From assembly GCF_000471905.2 (NCBI RefSeq), contig NW_006498137.1, positions 890,957 to 954,956 of the forward strand: a DNA stretch of 64,000 nucleotides, written 5' to 3'. The translations under genes were made by a program, and so were the position numbers. Every line of letters starts with the position of its first letter. The stretch's first letter is position 1. Positions 10,831-22,210 of this stretch are shown piece by piece. Below the pieces are notes generated by a model. That model saw only the letters and a list, made by a program, of their open reading frames with translations. It did not search any database and was not told where the DNA came from. Source of the stretch: Amborella trichopoda. Its lineage: Eukaryota > Streptophyta > Magnoliopsida > Amborellales > Amborellaceae.

Positions 10831-11424
10831 ATACTGACTCATCCAAAAAAAAAACAAAAATCAATTACCGAAATCTTGTCCAACCTGAAACAAGTACTAA
10901 ATTAGGATTACAATGATCCGGATCAAACGGGCGTATGACCAGTTGAATACCTTGATCGCTGATTCAAACGGGGGCATATGACCAGTTGAATCAGCAAGTA
11001 CTCAAGTTGAATTTAAATTCCATGTGTTTTTTCAAACTTACTGTTAATATTTTACAAGATTAACAATGTTCACATGTTCTTTCTTTCTATTTTTTCACGT
11101 TGATCGCATGAGAACTTTTTATTATAAAAAATGATACCCCAAAAATCTTAATAAAAAAAAAAAACTGTATTACTTTGATTTTTTCAAAAAGTAAAATGTT
11201 AAATTTTTTGATTTAAATATATTCAAGATGAAAGCCGGATTTGAATAAAAATATTGAAGGAAAAAGTTTATCTAAGGTTGCAACCTTAAAATGTAGAGCT
11301 ACGGATGCACCTCAAAAATCTATCGAAAAATGTTGTTTTAATGTTGAAAAATACTCTAATTGATCATCGAGATATATGACTATGAAAAGTAAAAAAAAAA
11401 ATTGAGTTTTAAAAATAGTGCATC

Positions 11425-11572
11425 TTACTACCCTTTATCTAGACCATATAGTTTCAAGATGACCATATAGTTTCAAGATTTCCATACCCTTTATCTAGAC
11501 CATATAGTTTCAAGATGACCATATAGTTTCAAGATTTCCATAAACCGTATAGTTTCAAGATTTCCATATAAA
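11425..11572. repeat. Short tandem repeat, CCATATAGTTTCAAGAT units
   Basis: The word CATATAGTTTCAAGAT(G/T) occurs five times, with one CGTATAG variant, and a larger unit containing CCCTTTATCTAGAC is itself duplicated. Confidence 0.85.
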
Positions 11573-11864
11573 CAGATTTCTATGTTTATAGATCTACTTG
11601 ATTTTAACTATTTTTAAAATTTAAAATTTTACAATTAGATATGAAAATAAATTTTGAGATAATCTAATATTTTACAGCACGGTATAAGAAACTTTTAGAG
11701 GAGCACATTTAAAGTCGCACTGAAAACCACACCCAATATTGAAAGAGCTACCATTTATAATTTCAAGTGTAGATTAACTTTGCAAAAAATTTTAATTTTC
11801 AATTTGGTGGGGGATTAGGTTTTAAAGTATGCATGAATTATGTAAGTAATTTTAAGTATTGAAA

Positions 11865-12110
11865 TTGGCGGGGGCCGCGCGAACGCGTACCCCCCTGTCA
11901 CAAATTATGACGTCCATTCCCTCATTAAGAGAGATGGTAGGGTGACCCACCCCCGCACGTGCAATGGGGACGGCCGCCCTAGGCCATCAGCCTTTCGGAA
12001 CACCGATTGACCCCGCCCAGGTAAGTATGCTTTTCCCTTCATCCTCCAACCATATTTATGTGCCTTGCCTCCCAACAATCTCTCGTACCTCCCCAATGTG
12101 GGACTAAATG
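11865..12110. other. GC-rich island in AT-rich spacer
   Basis: A short stretch rich in CG dinucleotides (GGGGCCGCGCGAACGCGTAC, later GGGACGGCCGCCCTAGG) ends in CCCCAATGTGGGACTAAAT. The latter word is widespread in plant transposon-derived repeats. A 63-codon open frame on the - strand has no recognised product. Confidence 0.4.
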
Positions 12111-12199
12111 AACTTCATTCATGCTTTTCTCCTTACAAACAACACTTTGAATTTCTTCTCTCTTCTCTCTCATTTCCATTATCAAACCCTACCACTTTA

Positions 12200-12231
<32 letters not shown>

Positions 12232-12232
12232 C
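12200..12232. repeat. (CT)n microsatellite
   Basis: A C-run is followed by about 28 bases of CT dinucleotides. Confidence 0.9.
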
Positions 12233-13221
12233 TATTCATAAATCCTAGTGCACAATTTTCTCAACTAATTCAAAGTGCGTACTATATGCTCCCATCTCAT
12301 CTCTTCATATTTGTTTTGAGGTTCTATATGAAATGTTACATTAAAAATAAAAATAAAAAAGGAGAACGTTTCAGGAAATTATTCATGAGTTTGAGGTATA
12401 CCTCTCCAAATTACAACTCTTTTATGGACAAACTCTAAGAAAGTCTCAAATAATTATTTACCGAACACAAATGTAGTAGTCCGAAGGAGTTTATCAGGAA
12501 TAGTTTTTTAAGATTTTTTGTAGGCGCGGATTTAAGAGCTGTCAAAATCATTTTTAGAAAAAAATTTTAAAATAAATTAGTGTTTACGGAGACACGTTGT
12601 CATTGGAGGCTATCTTAGCGTCCATTCAAACTGGATGGCTAAGAAATGATGAACATAAGTAAAATATATAAAGGTGGGGATGTATAGTTTGTAACACCCA
12701 TCACACTCCTCGTTCAGCTAATTTTGTTTAAACTTAGGTTTATTAAGGTCTTTTCTAATGTTTTAAAAAACATATCGATGACCCAGATCGGCCAGATCAA
12801 AATCCATGTTGAATCAGATAATCGATCAGATCGGTCGGTTTTCAGCTTAAATTTTTTAAAAAAAATGACTGAAATTTCTTTAAAATCTAATTTCTTATGT
12901 TTCCAAAGAAATTAGTGGCATTACATTGTAGGCTTCTACTATTTCACTAAAAAATTCTATTATTTTAATAAACTTTTTATGCATGAGTGTCTGTTGACCA
13001 CCACATCCAGTTCTCATATTTAAAATGGAGTTTAAAATGCAATTTATTGCAATAAAATGGATATCTCTAAGTCAAGTTTTTTCTTATTTTGTACTTTTAT
13101 AATATCCATTACCACTTGTAAGTATAGGAATCTTGCCTATTTATTTATTTTATTTTTTATATATTAATTTATTGAATCACATGGTTTTGACCAAAAGTAG
13201 GTAAAATGAATAGAAATCACA

Positions 13222-13252
<31 letters not shown>

Positions 13253-14330
13253 CATAGACAGAACGAGAGACTCGACGTCGTGGGTTGAAATCTTGAATAT
13301 TTTAGTTCGTATGATTTAGATGTTAATTATGTGTTTCATGAAATTTATGATAATTTCATGGTCACATTGTTTTGGATAATTTAGGGAAAAGTTTTAATTA
13401 TTGAGTCCGGCCATCATGGCTTTCCAAATTACTTGGGGTAAAGAACAATCCAATAATGGAGGTTTGTGAGGTTCATGCTTTTTGGGATTATAGAACATAT
13501 TTATTCACCATATCTATAGGTCTTTGAAAGATAATCAATAAATGGATGTTTTAGCTTGAAATGCCACCCATGAAAATGAAAACGACGTCTGGCTTCTTTT
13601 AGGGAGCATGCCAAATTTTGTAAGGTTTCAGTTTTATACACCCTCACCTCCAAACCTCCCAGTTATGACACTATGGAGAGTTTTGACTATAGCAAATCTT
13701 GTGATGATCTGTAAATCTTGTTTTTATGGAATTTGAATATCCAAAAATTGTTTAGATCTATAAAATAGACGGTCTAAAAATTTTGTTAGAACTATAATTA
13801 GAGCTTGAAATCTGTTTTTTTCATGTCTACGATCGGAGATGATCTATTTGCAGATTTCCTAATATTGAATATGCATTTTGCGGCAATGCAATCGTGACAT
13901 TAAGATATACTTCAAAATTTTGAAGTACATCAAGTGGAAAACACTTTACAAGCACCTGTAGTTTACTATGATAAAGTAGCTGATTAGACCCCTGCCCCAT
14001 GAAACTGAGGATTGAAGGGCAGGTTTGTGTGTGTTGGGAAAATATTTTCCCCTAGAAATTGTTTTTTTCAGGAAAATGATTTAAGAAATGACTTCTCTGG
14101 AAACATTCCTTGCTAATATAATCCAAAACCTCTTGAAAACTCGGCTTCATTTGTTCAACAACCATCAGGGAAATTGTTTTCTAAAAATACGAAAAGCAGC
14201 ATGTCTTTTTTTTCATTCATTAAATTTTTTTATCAATACGATATCCGATACTTTGAAATTAAGACTTTTTGAAACAAACATCTATCCGATACTTTGAAAT
14301 TAAGACTTTGGAAACAAACATCTATAATAC
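12233..14330. other. AT-rich spacer without a recognisable gene
   Basis: Only short accidental frames are present. An (AAT)n microsatellite of about nine units lies at 13224-13251. Confidence 0.5.
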
Positions 14331-14332
14331 GA

Positions 14333-15003
14333 TTAACAAAATGGATGGTTTAGATCAATAGTTCTTGATTTATTATTAGTAGTTTCTCTCCCTATGTAAT
14401 TGAGGATCATCAACGACACAGTCATGGCGGACGATGTTGGGGTGATGGCTTTCGGGCAGGGATAAACTAGGTGCTCAACATCATCATCAACAACAATGAG
14501 GGAGTTCTTCGTGGAGGAACTCTCATAAGCAATGCCTCTAATGCCCTGCCCTGGATAAGATACAGACAGACGAACAAGCTTGACTCCCATCCTAAGCCAA
14601 GTACACATTTTCCCGGGTGAGGACAACAGCATTCTCTCCATTGTCAACGGCCGCATTGACATGACCAAGTCAGATCTGGCGAACAATTTAGGACAATTGA
14701 CACAGGTCTAGAATCAAAGAGTTCATGGAGGCTATGGCCACTGCTGCTCATCTGAGTACGATTGGTTATTTGGATCAGGTTTCTGTTGTGCTTATTTGGT
14801 TGTTGAGAAGCCCATTATCACACCCAAGTACAATAACGACGAACAGAGTATAGGACCGGAGATTCCCATCCTATCTCAACCCGACATAATCCTCCAAACT
14901 CCTCTATTCCACTGCAACTCCTCCTTCGAGCTCCATTAATGGCCGTAACTCTGGTTTTGCAGGACTGGTTCTCAGACACGCCCACACCTAACTGCAACTT
15001 CAA
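14333..15003 (-). other. Two unrecognised open frames, possibly gene relics
   Basis: On the - strand, 14333-14686 (117 codons) and 14818-15003 (61 codons) are open and less AT-biased than the surroundings. The first contains MSMRPLTMERMLLSSPGK and WLRMGVKLVRLSV. I recognise neither and see no good splice sites joining them. They may be remnants of a captured gene or chance frames; I cannot choose between these. Confidence 0.25.
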
Positions 15004-15537
15004 TAAAGATCTACACTAACTTCATTATAAAAAATCCTTGGGCCGCGTTCATGAATGCTGGTTTCTTGTGGGTAAAATGGGGTTACAACAATCCAAATAG
15101 AGCAACAAAAAATCTTCAAAGGAAAATCAACTCTCGTAAAGAAACGCTGAGGGAGACAGCCACTCTAGTTTCTATTTGCTCACGGCTTGGAGAAAATTGG
15201 TTAGAAACCAAACGGATTGGTGGATCGGCAAAATCGGTCAGATTATACTGTAAAAAAAAATATAAATAAATTATTAAAATTCATTATAAATGTTGTTTTT
15301 TAGGAATCCAAAAAGAAATCGGATTACTACATTATTAATTTTCATTTTTTTCATCAATATGTGAATATTGAGATATTTTATCTCTGTATAAACTTATTTT
15401 AACCATTGAATTACATCACACAAAATAAAAATCATGGAACTATCATGGATGAAATATATAATCATACATGGACTACAATTGTTTTATAAGAATATTTTAG
15501 TTTTTTTGACAAAAACCTTTTATTTTTTTAAAATGAA

Positions 15538-15920
15538 TCAAAGAATCGAGACCTTAGGTTTATGTACTTTTTAAAATGTACAAAAATACCCATTGAAGAA
15601 TCGACGGGGGCCATGAATAGAAGAATCGGGAGGCCATGGTATCCTGGATCGAAGAATCAAGACCTTAGGTTTATGTACTTTTTAAAATGTACAAAAATGC
15701 CCATTGAAGAATCGGCGGGGGCCACGAATCGAAAAATAGGGAGGCCATGATATCATGAATCGAAGAATCGAGAGAATCGTGACGTCACATGGCCGGGAGG
15801 CCATGATATCATGAATCGAAGAATCGGGAAAATCATGACGTCACATGGCGATTTATGGCAATTCAAGCATCGAAGAATCGGGAGAATCATGACATCACAT
15901 GACGATTTTTACAGCATGAA
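15538..15920. repeat. GAATCG-rich tandem repeats
   Basis: A unit of about 110 bp (GAATC(G/A)AGACCTTAGGTTTATG...GAAGAATCG(A/G)CGGGGGCC...GGGAGGCCATG) is present twice, followed by shorter units with GAAGAATCGGGA(G/A)AATCATGACGTCACATGG. The GAATCG/GATTCC vocabulary resembles the hAT-type elements at 42047 and 44991, so this may be a further decayed relative. Confidence 0.7.
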
Positions 15921-15959
15921 ATCGCCAGTTCTTATTTAGAACAGAGCTATTTTTCTCTA

Positions 15960-16350
15960 GAACTGAGCTATTTTCGGTATTTCACTGAAACCGATAAGGG
16001 TTTTTATTGCTATTACTATCATTTGAGCTTCACTGGAACCGACACGGATCTTTATTGCTATTGCTATTATTTGAGCTTCACTGGAAACGACACGGGTCTT
16101 CATTGCTATTGCTATTATTTGAGCTACTTTTCTACCCCTGTTTTGGGCATGATAAGAATCGCCAGTTATTATCTAAAACAGAGCGATTTTCGGTATTTCA
16201 TTGGAACCGACACAGATCTCTATTGCTATTGCTATTATTTGAGCTTCCTCTTCTACCTCCGTTTTGGGCATGATGAGAGTCTGCCCCAAGCTCCTGCTAT
16301 AGCTATTGCTATTATTTGAGCCTCCTCTTCTACCCGTGTTTTGGGCATAA
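15960..16350. repeat. Imperfect tandem repeat, about 60-bp units
   Basis: Units of TTCACTGGAACCGACACGG followed by TTTATTGCTATTGCTATTATTTGAGC recur four to five times, then change into a CTACC(C/T)(C/G)(T/C)GTTTTGGGCATGATGAGAGTC variant. Open frames in two phases result from the repeat. Confidence 0.8.
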
Positions 16351-16482
16351 TGAGAGTCCGCCCTTGGTTTTAGAAAAGAGAGAGAGAGGGGTGGAGCTTC
16401 GTCATTCTCGAGAGAGACGACGAACAAGCTTTAGGCCAGCTGGAGAAGAGGGAAGCTGAGGCAGAACATGAAGATGGAAGCG

Positions 16483-16502
16483 NNNNNNNNNNNNNNNNNN
16501 NN
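16483..16502. other. Assembly gap of 20 N at a microsatellite
   Basis: Twenty N are followed directly by about 36 bases of CT repeat. The true gap length is unknown. Confidence 0.95.
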
Positions 16503-16542
<40 letters not shown>

Positions 16543-18089
16543 GCATCAAAGCTATCTTCAGTCTCCAATCCTTAGCAGTCAACAGTGAAGAACTTCCAAT
16601 CCATGGCATCAAAATGCATAGACCAATCTGCAGTTATCAGCCATAAAAACAAGTAATATTCTCTTTTCAGCCCTGTGTTTCTGAGAGTGCTGCTTCCTCT
16701 TTCCTATCATTTTCCAGCTTCTTCAACTCTGATTCCAGTTTAGCCAAAATCCAAACCTTTCGAGGAAAGGTGCTCTATCAAGAACCATGGGCTCCCTTAC
16801 CATGACATCAATGGCATCATATATTCATAGCCTCAACGTTGCCTCTCCCTTTAGCCCCAAAGAGAACCAACCAAGCCCAGCTATGGCTATGTCCATGCTG
16901 TTTACTTCCCAACTGATCCCTGACACCTTGAATTCCTGTTGCCCCCACTCTCCGAGCTCTGAAACCCTCTCATCTCCAGGCTGAAAACAACAAACCCTTT
17001 TAACAGGGATTCATGCATATATACATTCATTATACATTAATACCTACAAATACAAATGCATGCATCCATCAATCTATACAAGACACAAACATGCATTATA
17101 CACAAACATACATAAACTTAGACACATATCATACATGCATAAGATTCACTGAGCTATTTTTAAGTCGCTTGGATGTGTGCATCTGGCAGCTCATAAATGG
17201 TAATCTTTTGTTTAGGTCTAGAGTATGTCCACCCTCAAACGCAAATTCGTTTTGGGTAAGAAGACGAATTGTTTTCCGGTAAGAGCAGCTTCATCATTTT
17301 CAAATTGCTACTCAAGAGATAGGTGGCCTCTGGAGTATAGAAAACGTGGCGGTTGATATCAACATAATATCAGCCCATTGCAGTATACATTGCTCCATTA
17401 GGATAAATTATTATTGTTCATGACCAATATTTTCCTTCATCATATGCGCCATTCCTCAATAATACTCGATATGCTTAATTAGCTTATTGGGAGTTGGTTA
17501 TTTTTGTTTGAGAAGAGAGACAGATCATAAGCTCCACTAGATGTATGTGAAGGAAACTCTACTAAATAAAAGAAGATGCCAGAATGTTATCTGTAGCCTG
17601 GTGCCAGCATGCTTTTTCCATAGTTCTTCAGCATTTTCTATCTTCCCCAAATGAAGTGAAGTGTTCGGTGAAGCCCAGACAGTTACATAGATGGTCTCCA
17701 CGGAAGCATGAGTTAAATCAAGTCTCATTGGGCCACCAACATGAACAGTCTGTCCTGCCTGCAATTGGTGTAATAATGATGATTATAAGTTTATAACATC
17801 ATCCATGATGAGAAAAATGTAAAAAGTGAAGCAACAGGTAAGATCAACGTCATGTAAAAGCCAAATATCTGTTGCTCAAAAATCACACAAGAAATGGTGA
17901 AAAGATATAAATCCAATTAATAGAAATGAGTCAAATGCTTTCTCTCAAAAAAAGTAAGAATGAGTCGAATGCAACTCTAAAAACATTCAAGCAACAAAAT
18001 CCAGATGCCAGAATCAAGGTTTAACGGGAGAAGTTGAGCATTACTATTTATGAGAAGCAAAATGAAAGGGCAGCCCCTTGCGTGCTTGC

Positions 18090-18250
18090 ACGCACGTGCA
18101 TGCGTGTGTGTGTGAGAGAGAGAGATAGAAGTTGAGCATTATTATTTATGAGGCAAAATAAAAGGGTAGCCCCCTGTGTGTGTGTGTGAGGGAGCCCCAT
18201 GTGTATGTGTACATGTGTGTGTGTGAGAGAGAGATAGAGAGAGAGAGAGG
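18090..18250. repeat. TG and GA microsatellites in an intron of the GTPase relic
   Basis: Two copies of a short segment (AAGTTGAGCATTA(C/T)TATTTATGAG...AAA(T/A)GGGCAGCCCC) each run into GTGTGTGTGAGAGAGAGA. Confidence 0.75.
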
Positions 18251-18544
18251 GTGAAGAAACCAATAAACAGCAACTAGACAAAGATAGAGAATCAAATTAT
18301 GAATTCCATACAACTGAAGCCCAGAGAAGAGATACACATGAATCAAGAAACCAAAGGCTTAGGCCTCTGAGTAGGATGCAAAGACGAGAACTAAATACTG
18401 GATACTTCAACCTTTTTTTTTTATTTGTATCTGTAAACATTGTATGCCGTTGTTCTTAAATAATTTTACAGAACAATTAAATATTAATTACAGAAAAAAA
18501 AAAGAGGAAATAAAAGAAATAGAGCTCTAAAGTCCAATAAAGAA

Positions 18545-18895
18545 TATGGGGAAGACTAGGTCAGCTTGTTTGGGCTTTCGGGACAAGCTTCAAAACTTCG
18601 AACTCTTGACCTCCCTCACCCAAACTGATGTCTACCACTAGGAGAAAGCCTAAGAGAAAACAGGCCAGATTAGTTTATTTGTGCTTTCTGGTACCTCCTT
18701 TACCCAAGTCAAAGGCCAAGGTTCATAAGTTCTAAAGGTCACTGGAATTGAGAAAAAAAATGGAAAGAGCTCCATATAACCAGGCAGGTTGGCATGGTTA
18801 GTTTCTGAGATAAACTACAAGGTTTCAATCATTGACTTCCCTCACATAGACTGGTTCTCTTACCATTAACCAGAGCCTGAATTCTGCACTGGATA
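18545..18895. repeat. Pair of SINE-like segments
   Basis: Segments at about 18555-18655 and 18780-18880 share the plan CAGGTTGGCATGGTTAG-type start, CAAGGTTTC(A/G)AA-type B-box-like middle, TTGAC(C/T)TCCCTCAC and then ACCA(C/T)TAACCAGAGCC-type end. This suggests two copies of one short interspersed element within the intron of the GTPase relic. Identification as a SINE is tentative. Confidence 0.35.
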
Positions 18896-20799
18896 CAACA
18901 TATTTAACTTACAAACGTCAAATGGCAATGACTTGAATCAAGAAAACATGCAGATCAAAATTCTCTAAGCAATGAATAAACAAAAGTTAGAAGTGAGTGA
19001 CAGCATTCAAATCATGAAAAGATATTCTAATTAAAAGTTAATCCAGAAATATATTATCAGAATACCATTTGCTATGTGTGCCATTCGCTATGTGTGCATG
19101 CTTGTTAATACCTTGCCGGCTCTTTTCACGCAGATTACTGCGTCTAGTAGGGGCTATTCATAAGCTCAGGTTACGCACCTTCATCCTATAAGTCCTCGGT
19201 TGCAACTCCTTACGAATCTCCACCATCTTCTGCTCATCTCTAGTGAGCCTCAGGCTCATCAAATAAGGATGCAAAAGCCCTGGAGTGTCATACATCTTCG
19301 CTTTTGCAGGCAAAATCCCTCCAATTCTCACAATACCAAGCGTAGTTCCAGGAACCACTGACTCTGTTAACTGGGTCATCTTATTTCCCGCTCTCTTTGC
19401 AAATGCATTAATCAAAGTTGATTTCCCTGCATTTTGAGCACCTACAACCCATACATTTCCTCTTGGACCAGCTAGCTCCTTGATGAACATTAACAAATTT
19501 CGAACACCCAAATCCTTTTTTGCACTAACTAGATAAACCCCACTTAATTTGGGGGCACCCCCAGCTTTAGCCCTGTGTCTAACCCATCTATCTAATTTAG
19601 TTGGTGATGTTTGAGATGGTAAGAGATCAACTTTTGTAGCGACAAGAACAAGTTTTGGCAATTTTTGCAATTTTGAGCCTTTTTGGAGTGCTTTTAACAA
19701 GGATTCAGCACCTTTCTGAGGAAATGAACCATCAAAATCTACACAATCAACTACTAGAACTGCCACTGTGTTTGCACCAGAATTGCTGGTTTTCAAGAGT
19801 CGGGTGCTAATCAATCGATCAAAATCAAAGTCAGGGATCAAATTCTCGAGCTTTTGGTTCTTTATCTGGCCATAAATTCGCAGAGAATGGCACTTGCGCA
19901 CACTGTTACAGTGGGTTTCTCTCTTATGGCCTCTCTAGCCTTCTGTTTCCTCTCTCTCTTTGACAACTTCTCCTTCTTCCTAGAAAGAGTTTCCTCGGTT
20001 ATGTTCCCATAACCCACACCAGCTGGTGCAACCCATCCATATCCTTCTTCCATTCTTCCTCATCATCTACGACTTCAGGCATTTCCCAATCAAAATTTTC
20101 ATCTCCACTCCCTATAACTTCTTCTTCTACCTCTGATTCTCCTCCTCCTTCTTCTTCCTCTTCGTTTTCTTCTTCTTCACTGAATTCTCCAAGAAAATCA
20201 TCAAAATCGATCAATTTCTTCCGTTTCTTCCTCAGTATCCCTCTTTATGAAAAACCCAGGAAAATAAGGGTTTTCACTCTGTATAAAAACTCCACAACCT
20301 GGACATATGGGCTGGCCCTCTTCTTCATCCCTGCCATCACTGAAAACTGGTTTTAGGGGTGCCTTAGATTTTCTTGTATTTGCTGAAGTGGGTTTTGAAC
20401 ATGAACAAATAAATCTGGTTTTCTTGTTGGTTTTGAGCGGAACAGAGGGATTCGAACCATGAAAACATCGAAATGAAGCTACCCAAGAAGCAAATGGACT
20501 GTAATTACCTCGGAAATTAAGGAAATGAAAACAGGGCGTAAGAGTTTTGCCATTACCTTTGAATAAAATATGAGAAAGGAGAGAAGTAGATATGGGTTTT
20601 GTAGGGCGACACCATTGGAGCTGCAGTATCATCAGTTGAGCAAGCGAGATTAGCTTATGTTGGGGGTCAATATTCATATTTTGCAGCGTTTCGTGTCTTT
20701 TTTTTTGAAATAAGAGTACAGAGACGGAATCCTCGTATCTGAGATTAGTGCGATTGAGTGTTCCTGTAGGACCCAATTGTGAATTTGGTACTACAAGCA

Positions 20800-21640
20800 A
20801 AACACGATGAGCATTTTTTTAATCAGTTCTTCAAAACATATTTGATTATCCTTGTGATCATTTTTCACTAGAGATAGAATTGATAGGATAATATCAAAAT
20901 CATGTAAGAAAGAATTTAAAATTTGTAAGAAAAAAATCTAGCCCATAAATAATCAAAGAATATCTTGGGTTCTTTTCAGTAAACTATCAAAACCAAGCTA
21001 GAAGTGAAGGACACGGTTTCTGTGAGTCTGTGGACTCACACCTTAATAATTTATTTTTTAAAATAGAATTTGATGCTAATGTTTAGGGAATATGTAATCT
21101 TTAACATAAAGATTATTAATCTGTAAAAATAACTAAATTTTTAAAATTAAAAATGATATTTTTTAAATAAAATATTTGAACCATTTATTTTACTTTTTCT
21201 TTGGATGACTATTATGCGACTCAGTTTTGGTGGACGGTGTAGATCTCCATGCTGGCATAGTAACAGGTGCGGGCTTGGACACACCAAACAATTTTCCATA
21301 AACGAAAGAAACATAGACCTAAATTATACGCACATTTGCTTTCATCCATTTACGCGAGGTAAACAAAAATTGGCCAGGAGAAAAAAAACTTAAAATTATC
21401 ACACTTAGCATAAAATTGGACTTTCCAATTCAGAGTTCTGGTTTTATGTAAGGGATTGTTTACAAAGTGACCATTTACCTTATATAAATGGAGGTCACAA
21501 TCATTTTTATTCATTAGATTTCAAATCGGATGGCTTGGAGGGAGTCATGAAACCATATTTTTAGCCTTATCTCAATTAATTGGATTTGGCTAATTAGAAT
21601 AATTATATAATAACATAATATTTTTATTATAATATTATAA
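20800..21640. other. AT-rich spacer upstream of the GTPase relic
   Basis: This would contain the former promoter of the BPG2-type gene. No gene or clear element is visible. The words TTGTTTACAAAGTGACCATTTACCTT and GGTCACAATCATTTTTATTCATTAG near 21460-21515 resemble small non-autonomous elements. Confidence 0.4.
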
Positions 21641-21644
21641 TAAA

Positions 21645-22048
21645 AATATTTAAATCATCACTATTTCAATAAAAAGTCTTTTAAATAATAATATTAATAA
21701 TAAAAATTATGGTTGTTGTAATAGTAATATTAATAACATTAATAATAACAATAATAATATTAGGGTATATGCGTTTGATTTTTAAAAATATGTTTAAATG
21801 ATCGCTATATCAATAGCAAATGTTTTAAATGATAATATTAATAGTAACAGTAATACTTGTAGTAATATTGATAATATTAATAGTAACGCGAGGGTATGTG
21901 AGTTTGATTTTTTAAAATATATTTAAATAGTCATTATTTCAACAATAATTACACTAAATAATAATATTAATAATTACAGTAATACTAATGGCCGTAGTAA
22001 TTTTCATAGTAACAATGATAACATTAGGGTTTGTGCGTTTAATCTATT
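21645..22048. repeat. Three tandem AT-rich units of about 130-145 bp
   Basis: Each unit runs from TTTAAAT(C/G/A)(A/G)TC(A/G)(C/T)TAT(T/A)TCAA, through AATAATATTAATA blocks, to AGGGT(A/T)T(A/G)TG(C/A/T)GTTT(G/A)AT. The three copies start near 21648, 21789 and 21921. Confidence 0.75.
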
Positions 22049-22210
22049 TGAATGGAATTGACATTTCCTGAAATTCGGCATAAAATGGAGATACAGGACT
22101 CCCTCACAGAAATGTCAATTCCATCATTTGGTCTGGGCTATTTTTATGAAATATATCTCCAGGAGTCCCATTTCCAGGGATCCAAACGGGCCGTATTAGA
22201 AGTAGGTCTT
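22049..22210. mobile_element. Foldback/MITE-like element
   Basis: ATGGAATTGACATTTC (22052) is matched in reverse by GAAATGTCAATTCCAT (22109), and GGAGATACAGGACTCC by ATATCTCCAGGAGTCCC near 22157. The right side ends in GGGATCCAAACGGGCC, a word common at ends of plant DNA elements. The apparent 61-codon frame across it is not a gene. Confidence 0.5.

Larger units (their letters stand above)
16723..20632 (-). pseudogene. BPG2: BPG2-type circularly permuted chloroplast GTPase, decayed
   Basis: Plant BPG2-like proteins are YqeH/NOA1-family GTPases for chloroplast rRNA processing and ribosome assembly. Here three exons are visible on the - strand: 20632-19179, 17758-17591 and 16980 onward. In order I see a probable transit peptide (start MILQLQWC at 20632), a CPGC zinc-finger half, an acidic stretch, APAGVGYGN, CHSLR, then the permuted GTPase order: G4 TKVDLL, G5 VSAKKD, G1 GAQNAGKST, G2 PGTTLG, G3 DTPG. 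The C-terminal domain has VETIYVTVWAS and GLGWFSLGLKG. Lesions: a 4-base insertion near 20207-20213, one-base losses near 20030 and 19894 (the last breaks the second zinc-finger CxxC), an in-frame TGA at 16825-16827 where the family has tryptophan, and AT instead of GT at the donor 17590. After FGFWL the normal C-terminus is lost and TGA follows (16723). Conservation between lesions suggests recent loss. Confidence 0.85.

Noticed and set aside
15538-16350. CRISPR-like array
   Set aside because: Units are variable in length and touch each other without unique spacers; eukaryotic context.
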